Assembly (NCBI GenBank): GCA_039000515.1
Contig: JBCFYV010009882.1
Coordinates: 62,414,817 to 62,478,816, forward strand
From: Timema cristinae
Taxonomy: Eukaryota > Arthropoda > Insecta > Phasmatodea > Timematidae
Length of the DNA stretch: 64,000 nucleotides
Direction of reading: 5' to 3'
The translations under genes and the position numbers were made by a program. Positions 26,701 through 38,350 of the stretch are shown one piece after another (within the stretch, counting starts at the first letter, position 1; every line of letters begins with the position of its first letter). The notes below the pieces were generated by a model that worked only from the letters and a program-made list of their open reading frames with translations, ran no database searches and was not told the origin of the DNA.

Positions 26701-29700
26701 CAATTTATACAAATAAAAACCAAACAGATTATTGATATGGAAATTTTTAGCATATATCATTTATATATCATCTATTTGCAGTTTGTAAAACTATCTTTAA
26801 ATACAAATTAAATCCATAATATTATTAATTATTCAAACTCACTTTAACACCAGCATTTTAATGTTGTTATCATTTTATTAGGTTGGAAACATTTCTTTAA
26901 GTTTTCAGCATTATTTTTAATTATTAATTTAATGCTGCAGTTAAATTAAAAGTGTATGAATAAGGAGGCCGAATTTAGAGGAAATGTAGCCGCAGAGGGG
27001 TGAGAAAACAACACAGATAAATCACATCTGTAAAACCAATCCAGTTTGCCAAGCCAAGATTCGAAATTGAACCTCCATCACCAGCAATCCAGTATGGTGT
27101 GAGCATGGCACAAGCAGTGTGACCACCAGTGCGAAATTTACTAAATCAAAATATTATATGATTTTATATTTTTTTATTTAAATATATTTATAAAAAAACT
27201 CTCAAAAGAATCATTATATTAATAAATACATTATTTTATTATAAATGCACCTTCTCTCACCTTGTAAGGAAACCATTTTACATTCACCCTGTCTCAATAC
27301 CCTATCGAGGATTTTCGCTTATTATGTGCTTTTTACGCTTATAAATTAGGAATGTTAAAGGCTGAATTTAGAGTAAGTGTACATGGCCTCGCGCGGAGGG
27401 CAAGAGGAAAATATCTTAGTAAAAACCACACTTAGTACATCTGACACATTATCGAAACCCTATCTCCACGTCATTCTTCAGCAGTCAAATATTTTGCGAG
27501 AGACTCCTTAGAACATGCGGCCACAGGATCAGGTGGTAATAAGTTAATGTATAGTAGAGTTTTGGTAGAAATAGACGTTAAGTAACACAATTTCCTTTTT
27601 TTTGCTCTTAGCTTTGATAATATTTTAATATATTATAACACGTCTCGGTGGCGTAGTTAGATAACACGTTAGATTTGTGTTGAGCTAGACCATCGAGAAC
27701 GGGGAGAGCAAGGTTCTAATCTCGCTTGGGTAGACTTGGAGTGGCTTTTCCTAAATGGCTTTCCATTCTCTTTCCACGAAAATGTGGGCTTACGTATCTC
27801 TATTCAACTTTCCCAAATCTTAGCTCATTAGTGTAATTAGTACTTAAGCGTATAATCCAAACGCGCGGTGCTAAATAAAAAAACTACTTTATAAGAATTG
27901 TATGTCATTGACAGTACATATATATAATTGGATATATTTCTATATATAACAGCTTTATATATATATATATAACAGCTTTATATATATATATATAACAGCT
28001 TTATATATATATATATATTTGGAATCTATTTATATACACATATTATACATATGTATAATATATTATGAATGATTTCTTTATATAATTACAACTAAGATAA
28101 TATGTCAAAATGTATGAATACGTGAAGATAGATTTAGTAACTTTTCTAGATCCTGGTAAAGGCTCTTCTTAATCAAATTCGAGAGTAATTTGGTTTTACT
28201 ATGGTTCAACCTACAATACAAGGCCAAATATAGCTATGGTAAGTGGAATGTACATGAAATCGTTCACATATAGCTTTGTTTGAAGTAAGTTGGGAATGAA
28301 ATTAACGAATTTATTCGTTTGTCCTTTAAAAAGTAGATTCTTGGCCAATAAAAGTTTGAAAAAAACTAGCATGAATTTTAATGAGTGGAACAATTCGTTT
28401 CTTTAATTTTTACAGGATATATCCAAGTGAACATAGTACTTTATAAATATGATTGAAACAAATATCTCAAAGTTATACAAGATTGCTTAAGTCAAATCTT
28501 AATATAACAATTTATAAATTTAGATGATAAATTATTGATATTATATTTGGCTTCGCATTATTAAATAACTTAATTATCTCAATCTTTGCATCGTATCACA
28601 AGAGAGAACTAGCCTTACATATTTATAGATATTGTTAATAATATCACCAGGCTTGCTTTGTGTCCAAGATTTTTTACTACTATCTGCGAATGAAATAGCA
28701 AAAAGTAAATCAAAGAGATTTAAAAAAAAAAGTGACCACTTTCACTCAGGAAGTATATAAAAATATTCCGATTGTGGAACGTTCAGTGCACGTTTGTGTA
28801 AAAGAACAAACTATTCTGTGGAGCGAGTCTTTTTCTACAATAATACAAGTTATAAACATAAAAAAATACACCGAAAAGTCTACGTTCCCACGAATGTTTT
28901 AAAATATTTTTTTTACACTAATACGGATATACTTTTTTTTTTTAACTAAAGGGAAATTTTAAAATAATGAAGTACTGTTATGGTGGGTAGAACGATCGAT
29001 TTCTATATAACCTAGTTGGAAAAATGAAGAGATTAAATGTAGCTTATTTCATTACCTGACTCCGCTCACGCGTTAAGTCCGTGCTCTGATTAAATAAAAT
29101 AATTTTTGTTGTTTATTATTGACAAATAGTAATTCTTTGTTAGGACTTACTTTGTGAATAAAATAGGTAGTATTTATATGTAAGCTAATGAGTAGCCAAA
29201 TACAAATATTAAACATGTGTATTTATTCAATTTATGTTATTCAATTAACGTTTTATGTATCGGCCGTTTATGATAGCTCATGACTTACGAATTTAATTAA
29301 CTACATGCTAACTAATTAGCGTACAACCTAAACGGTTATTAAGACACGTCACTAACAAAACAATAATTATTAATTACATTAGTCAAAATTTCAATTTTTT
29401 TTTCAGCATGCTGGAAATCAATCCCAGGACTATTAATTCATAACTAAGATTTGCTATTGATCCAAGGAGTCGGGAATACGCCAAAACAACTTTAAATACA
29501 ATTTTAAGATTACTTTCTACTCGCCTCTTTACAGGTGTATATTTGGTGTTGATCAATTTGTTGATTTGTAGAGGGTAGGCGCAAACTCAGATCTCATCAC
29601 AACACGATACATTGATTTTCAATGTATAGCATCTAAACTTTATTCAATGGTTCAATAGTACAATTTTAAATATACCAACATTAACTTCTTAATTAGGTGA

Positions 29701-32700
29701 ATCACTTTTGAACGTCAATACAACTTTTGGCATGACACGTCAACCTCTTTTAAAAGTAAAGATATCTCAAATATTCTTTTCTGGTAGCGATGACTGCTTT
29801 TAATCGTATTATAACCTATTTTAACATTTACCTCCATATGTTGAATACGTTTTGAAACTTTTTTTCATTAAAATATTACATTATGCCTACTGGCCTCGTG
29901 GTCTAGTGGACAATTCACCTGGCTACGAGCCTAGAGGTCACGGGATCTATTCCCGGAATAATCCCAATGGTCACCAGGGTTTGGTTAATTAGGTTTAAGT
30001 TAGGTTAATAGTCATCCCGGCTCCACAACATCATAATAACTATAATCACATTATCTCATCGCGGGTACGACGTGTAGACAACTTCCAATGGTGTACCCTG
30101 GGAAGCATTCTTTGCCAACAGAGCGGCTAATAATCTACACATAAGGCGACGAAACCTGGGTGTCAAAGTCCCTCCAGGTCAAATGTGTCATACGATCAAA
30201 CAAATTATGCCCAACTGTGTTTCAATTAAACCATAATTCATAAATATTTATGCCTGCATTGATTTTGTAGTGATAGTAACCAACAGTTTTTTTAATAGGT
30301 TAAGATGATTACGAAATAATCTCAGAAAATTGACCATAATTTCGATTATATAATAATTAAATTTGATGATAATACCGCGTCTTAAATATAAATTATATCA
30401 GGACAAAATTAAATCACGTTACTATTGGGAATCATTTCATTCACATAGGGGCAGATTTACCTTAGAGGCAAATCTTGGTTTTATGCTATTATGAAAACAT
30501 GCAGCCTTTGCAATTGTTTGAATCTATTTAATGGGTGAATTGAAACTGCTTATTTTTGATCAAACTAAACTGTTTGCTAACCAGAATAAAGCTAATAAAC
30601 AAGTAAAAGATTTGTTTGAACGTTGAAGTAAATACCATGAGTAGAAGGATCGTAGGATAAAAATTCTGGGGAGACTAATTGTATTATTGGACTAACAATA
30701 TAAAAATAAAGTGTAAAAAACACTTCACGGGTTTTTCTATATAAAAAGAATGTATACCTTTTTTCTGGAAATAATGACTTATTATAGTATCCCTCTCCTA
30801 AAGATTTTGCATTTAAATGACATTAGTAAAATATAACAGTAACATTTAACCATACAAAATATATTTAAACTTAGACACAACCTAGATAAAAACTTGGTTA
30901 GATGGGAGTAAATATAGTAGTAATAAGTCTATATGTTAATACATTAAGAATAGTTTATTTGGTCTTCTAAAAAATGTAGAAATAATTTCATTTGTTTTAT
31001 TAAATTTTTTTAGAAATATACTAAACCTTCAGGTAAACACTAGGTTTGATCAGTAAATATAAATATACCTATTCATAATATTTAGTGATAATCTATAATA
31101 TTATTATTATGATGAGTTTATAAATTGATTACTTTTAGACTTATTTTCAGGAAGGGAGTCTTAAAATGACAGTGAAAAATATTTACGTATGAATTTGTAT
31201 AATCTACGTTATGGTTCATATTGGTATTTTTTACACAGCTAACAGCTTACATCTATAAATTTAAATAAAATTAATAGGAAAGATTATAAATTTTATTTAT
31301 ATATATATTATATGTATTTATATATATTATATATAATATGTAAGATATATTATATATAATATATATTATATATAATATATATATAATATATAATATATTA
31401 TATATATTATATATTATATATATTATATATTTATATATTATATATATACATAATATATAATGAATAAATATACGTATATACATATAATACAAAAAATTAA
31501 AGCAAAGCTAAAATATTAAAACAAAAGCATGCATTTTAATAATTTTCACAAAAATTGAAACGCTTAAAACGTTTTTGGCCATCTAGTTCATAAATATACA
31601 TTTTATAATTATATAGTTTTATTTAAAATATAATAAATATATTTTGTTTCATTTAGGTAGTTTTTGTTAGTTAACTTCCCACTCTTAATACATAAAATTA
31701 AATAGAATTTATAAAATAATTGCGTCAAATAGGGTACATATTAAATATTTAAAATAATGTATATTTTCAGCAATAAAATATAAACGTAGGATAGTCTAAT
31801 TTTATTCCAGCTAGTTCTAATTATGTATTTACAATTTGTCTGAACTTTAATAATAAAATATGTATCAACACTTGCTCTATGATTTCTCAAAACATATTGA
31901 ACAAAAAATTATTATTTTGCATAGCAATATTTTAAAAAAGGTTCATAAGTATGTATAGTCCAAGGCGTCGACTTGTCAAAAATATTGGGGGTACTCTATA
32001 AAAAGGGGATGGGGGTGGCATAACATTTACAAATTTTCAAGTGCCACATTTAAAAAATGGCCAAATTAAGGTGAAATTTGTTAGTTAAATAATATAAAAT
32101 AAAATAAAATCAAGTTAATAAAACCGAACAATTATACACAACACAAAAATAATACATACTATAAGAGTAAAGACACTAACCAAATCATAATTGAAACCTG
32201 TTTACAAAAGCCAGGCTGTCGCTCACGAGTGGCGACAACATCTGCCGTTTGCTACACTCTTCGCAGCTAACACTGTATCCAAGATAAAACTAGCGCCGTT
32301 ATATTAAGGTTTTAAAATGGCTGAAACAATGGGGGTGCAGACCTGAAACTATTTTTGGGGATGCTTAATATGCAAAGCTACCCCAAATCTGGGTCTTATG
32401 TTTATAGTAACGACACTATAGAGTTCAAATTTAATTTAAAATGTAATACAGATATGGGACTGATCGATTTAAACCGAAAATATTAATCTTAAAGCTTAAT
32501 ACTTTTTGCTTTAATACTATAGAAATTCTTAACTAGGAGTATATAAGCTAGGACACCATATTGTAGGTGAATGTATTTGAATAAATAATTTATAATATAC
32601 CAAATGTGTATATATGTGGTTTATATTAAATAAATATTCTTTAATTCCAACAGATCTTGCTAATACTGGGCCTCGTCTCGACCATACAAGCTTCACCTGA

Positions 32701-35147
32701 ATTATTTCCATTTTCCAACTTGAAACAATACTTTGATCACCAAACAAAGAATGGACCTGGAAACACCAAGCTCAATATTGTACCTTCGATGGACTTAGAT
32801 ATGTCAGAAGAACCATCTGAGACAGTTCTCGTCTCAGTTAAAGTAAAAGAACCAGTAAAAGACGCTCTACTCAATAGTGCCCATGCCAATCATAAGCTAG
32901 ATACTTCAGTCTCATCATCTAATATTCAGACAACTGCAGAGGCTTCGCCTGTTGCAGTACAAATGCGACCTATATTGTCACAGGTACTTACACCTCCAGC
33001 GCTCATTCACGCTATAGAATATGCGGAACTAATGGGAGACCAACCTAATACCCCGATTAAAGTAGTGGAATCTATCAGATCACCAATACCTCAAACAATA
33101 GATCCCATTTCCCAATTTGAGAGCCAGAAAAATCATCCTGCCCTCACCTTGATTCCACCCGTTCCATCTCAATTCCTTCAAACTCCTCCCATCTCTTCAA
33201 CATACAACCCTATTGAACTAATCCCACTTAAATCAGGATATTTGCCCGTGCAAACGTCAAATGAAAGCTACAAGCCAAATCAAGTAATCAAATCTTCAAG
33301 CCCAATGTATCCTAAAAAGTACAGGCCTGAACTTGAACAGGAAAACCAAAAGAAAGGTAGTCATATACCTAAAACAAAGAAGCAAATCCTGAAAGACAAT
33401 AATTATCATCATGTGAAGCAACAAAAACAAAGTGAAGAGAACATCGCTGCTACAGTTCAGGCTGCAAACTTTCAAAAGAATGCTGCTCCGAGCTTCCATG
33501 TTCCTGTAAAGATTGATCCTACGGCTGGTGAACAGGTAGAATGAATATAAATACTCTAATTCAAAGGTTTGTAGCTTAAAACACAGTATTTATTTAAGAT
33601 GGATAAAGTAGTAGATTTGTAATATGTTGGGTAGAGCAATTGATGATAGTGCAGTTCGGATGAAATGGTATGTTAAATCTTGATGATATACAGTATGCAG
33701 TATAGGGAATACTATGTAATTCTATTCTAACATGAATGAAATCAACAAGACTGCTCAAAGTTTATGGAAAATGTTGTATTAAACATTTTTATAACGGAAA
33801 AAAAGGTTTGTTTGATAGTGAATATAATAGCTATGTATAACTGCAAATCGTTTTGTAATGTGTTTAATTTAAACGTAGACCAAAATAAGATAAAATTTTT
33901 GTCACGAAACGCTAGGCTATATACTATATACAGGCTGATCCAAAATTCGCGCTTCCCTGTTTTTCCAAGGATATTTCTCGCAAAAGAACATGGAAAATGA
34001 ACATGTTGTTTATATGTATGGCAACACTGTAATGTTGGCCGGGTGTTGTGCAGGCCATTTTGATTTGTAGATATACAATAAGTCTAGCCAGTTGAGTTAC
34101 AGCATTTGAAAATGTAAGATGAGCTTTTCACGAATAGCGCGAGTATTCATTTTGGGACATTATTTTAAGGCCAACTCGTACATGGAGTGCCAACAATCGT
34201 TTGTGCGTAGTTTTCCAGAATTACGCATGCTGAATAAATCCACAATATGCCGAATTGATGGCACAAAATATAAGTTTTTCTTTGGGTTGCGTGACTTTTG
34301 GATCAACCTGTATAAACTCGTGTATCCAAGTTTGTTGGGCGAACTAAAAATCTGCTTAGTCGAAAGTCCGCATAACCAGCTAATTTGGGAATGTTTCACT
34401 CTTAGGGATGTAAAAAATTGGACATACTCAATTTATCATGGAGATAAATAATTGATTTACAGTATTATAGAGTTTAAGGAATAGGATACTATTTTCTGTT
34501 ACAAATAAATACAAAATAAGGCCTATATATATTTTTAAAATTGCAAATTTCAAATATACCCTTCAAAATGTGGATGCTATGATTTACTGATAACACCTGC
34601 TAAAAGCTCAAAATGTAAACATTTTAAAAGTTACCTAGCATTTTTACAATCCTATATTACTATTGTTAGGATTTACCAGTAAATTCTAAGATTTGTTAGT
34701 CTTCAAACATTTACAGTAAAATATACCACCCGCTTCAGTGGCCGCATTGTCTAGGGTGCTACACTCGCAATCAGGACTGCCCCAAGTGGGGGTGGGGCTT
34801 ATTTTGTTACTATGGTATCGGGAATATAACTTCTGGGGGCCCAGGCCCGATACCTAGAGTTACAAGTTTAAAAACAATATATAGAACATGAAAAAAAAAA
34901 CCACTAATGGAATATGAAAGACCCGCAATAAGATGCCATATATACTAAAAAATATTGCATTCCTAGCCCACCATCTGGGGCTTTCTGTGAAGGAATTTTC
35001 TGTCATTGGTGACAAATATTTCATTGGTTCGGTCCAGCCTTGTCTTTCTTTTCGACGTTTTTTAAAGCTTCCCGGTGTCTATTAGTTTTATATTGAAACA
35101 AAATTTGGCAGACAGAAAGAGTTATTATTATTATTATTATTTATTAC

Positions 35148-35200
<53 letters not shown>

Positions 35201-38200
35201 GCACGTCTTACTATACATTCGGGTTATACGCACTTACGCTAATGTGTAATGGTAGGTAGATTGTGAGATGAAATGAAGGACCTACAGTTTAACGTGGAAT
35301 CCGAACCACGGGGGTGGCCTGGCATTCCCCAGAGAGAGTTGGACAGTAAATTAAGTTCAATTTAAATATATGCTAATGTGCGTAAAATTTCAGTGTTCAG
35401 TTAAATTACGTACTAATTTTTAAATTTTGCATTTCTTATGTATAAGTGACCACAAAGTTTAAAAAAAGTGTAGAAACTAAAGTCAAGTATTGGTTTACTA
35501 AACAGAGGGGAGAGGGGCATCCCTTCTCTAAAACTAACTTGTTTACTATTGACTTAAATAAACTTCTTTCCCCTTATAGTAAGCCTGACGCCTTTAGATT
35601 TATCTATTTCCCCTTGTTACATAAAATATAACAATGTTACTCGTATTTATAATAACGTTGAACCTTATTTTTGTGGAGGGACTAAAGAAAAATAATCAAT
35701 TTTTAAATATTGTTTTGTACTTTTTGTACAGATTTACTGTGGGCAATTTAAATTAAGTGATAGTTTTAAATATTCAAATATAAAGTTTATGGATAAAAAC
35801 ATCCAAGTAAATAGTGTTAATAATTTTATGATTGGTTTAGAATTATTAATAGTTGGATACTGTGGTATTTTATTTATTTTCAGAATACTCCTTTAAATTA
35901 TTAAAACTCTCAATAAACTCTCTATACATAATTTTTGGGGAAATTTGTTTGAATATTGATATTTTTATGCATACTAAAATATTGTGCTAACACCTTTGTT
36001 GGTGAATAACTAATAATACAATCTAAGAACTTGCTCAATGTGAAACTCTCATTCAAATGTATGGTTTAAAAATCTTAAGCTATCTACATCTAGGAATCTA
36101 CCTATTAGCTTGTCCATTCCCTAACACAACACAACACCACACAACACAACACATTTATTGATATATGCTGTTGTTAGTTTTGTTATACACACGTAGGAAC
36201 TTAACTAATATCTTTCCCATCTATAAACAAGACATGACCTATTTATTGTTAATTGTTGTTCTTTATATATATTTGTAAATTGAATATAGGTGAGTGAAGA
36301 TTATATAAGTCTAGCTAAGACACTACGTCAAATTAATTTAGGTGAAGATAGTTTTGTTAGTATATGTAAGCCTGTAAGGGTAAGTTAATTGTTAACCTAT
36401 ATACATTATGTTATATTAATTTTATAAGGTAAAGAATGTGAATCAATTATGTTAATGTGAAGTTAATTTAGATTAGGTAAAGTAAGGCTAGGTAGAGGAA
36501 TGTTATTTTTTCGGTTAATTCAGGTCGCCTTTGTTTCTAGGACCTGGATATGCGTGTAAACATGTTATTAATATAATGATTAGCGAGATTAAATTACCAG
36601 AAGGTGAGGTTGGTATTCTTTATTTTAGGTAAATATTACCTATTAAAATAAAATTTTATTTTTATTTTTAATGTTTAGCATCCTTTTAACGCTTTTAACA
36701 ATTTGATTTATTGTAGTGGTATGTATTATATAATACTACAGTTTTGTTTAATGAACCTCGATAAAATTTGTTAGACTTAGCGAACAAAAGACCAATTTCA
36801 CTAGCTATCAAGATAATATGGACTCAAGAAATAATAAATAATAGTGATTTCCTGTTATATGACTTTACATCGCTAGCTAAAAATTTAGTAAAAATATGTT
36901 CTTTTTTTTCTTTAAAATGTTGACAAATATAAAACTGCTTTTAAAAAAGATTCAATACAGTTTTAATTATATCACTTAATAACCTAGGTAAAGACAGTCC
37001 AGCTTTAATAAATACAGATACACATTTCATGCAAGTTTTGGAATATCAAACATATCGCTTTAATAGGTTGAGGAAAGTAGGAAACATAATCCATAATATT
37101 ATGAAGTCTCTTAAAATCAACCATTGGTGTCTCAGAACCCAAAACAATCGTTATTTTCAAAACAGGTCAAGACAAAATCCTTTATAAAAGCTTGAGTTTT
37201 ACAAATTTTTTCATACTCATTTACATACAAGTATATTTCAAACAACACTGCCTTAACGATGATGGCCAAAACCAAGACCTCATTACAATATTGGCACAGC
37301 AATTCAGTTGTTGGTTCATCAGTGATGGTAATTTTAAAGTTGTGTCTTTAGCTGAACCACCTTGACCACTGATCTGTTGTTCGTAGACAGCAGAGGCCAG
37401 TGGATTCTCTCACGCCTCTACCGGACTAGGAGGACCATTTTCTGGCCAACATCAATCACATGGGTTAACAGGACTGGAAGGGAGCAACGATAGGGTTGAC
37501 TTTCAGATGCACGGGCAGCATGGTCCACACTCCTATAAGTTCGGCTATGATACCGGCAAGGGGTATGTAACCTATACATTCTCTGTCATCTTAATATGTA
37601 CTCAGTAGTAAATAATGCCCTAAATAATGTTACCTAAGCATGTGGCTTCTAGATATAGTTAAAGTGAAAATATTTCACCATTGTAAATGTTTATTATTAG
37701 AACTAGAACCACGATCAATCTATTTACGGGAAAACCTATTTGGAAGACCGATGGGGAAATATAGACCCAAATGAGACGAGAGTATTAGAATGTAACTTAA
37801 ATATCTAAGGTGTCGGTGACCTGGTGGTCTAGGGGTAAGGTGTCAGACTTCTATGCTGGCGGCCGGGTTCAATCCTCGGTCCCGGCAAAGATTTATCTGA
37901 TTACCAAACCCTTCCTTCACCTCTGACAAGATATCTTGTGAATGTGGGGAATGCCAGGCCGCCACCGTGGTTCGGATTCCACGTTAAACTGTAGGTCCTT
38001 CATTTCATCTCACAATCACCCTACCATTACACATTAGCGTAAGTGCGTATAACCCTAACGGGTAGTAAGACGCGATGCTAATAATAATAATAATAATCTA
38101 GGGTGTCGTGAGGTGGACATGATAGAACGAGCTCAAGATAGCAATAGGATGTAATAAGGTGGACTGGATTTAACTAGCTCAAAATAGAGATATTATTTTA

Positions 38201-38290
38201 ATGATGTGGGCTGGATAAAACTATCTCAAGATAGGGGTAGTGTGTAATGAGGGGGACTGGGTAGAACTAGCTCACGATATATATATATAT

Positions 38291-38350
<60 letters not shown>

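Larger units (their letters stand above)
12503..32653 (+). other. Intron 1 of the cuticular gene, repeat-filled
   Basis: A 20.2-kb intron bounded by GTAAGT and an acceptor ending TTCCAACAG. Repeats within it are listed separately. I saw nothing recognisable in 12710-14560 (apart from a faint SINE-B-like head at 13250-13345), 14750-15840, 19970-21220, 21860-23200, 24770-25500, 25660-26950, 28020-29880 and 30250-31290. G-rich stretches at 31985-32015 and 32330-32400 look like parts of an unclassified repeat. Confidence 0.7.

Noticed and set aside
31271..31492. 73-codon open frame of Tyr/Ile
   Set aside because: It is the translation of an AT microsatellite.
34119..34451. 110-codon open frame as a host gene
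   Set aside because: The first part is the HTH remnant of a mariner-like MITE and the last part runs into unrelated host DNA.
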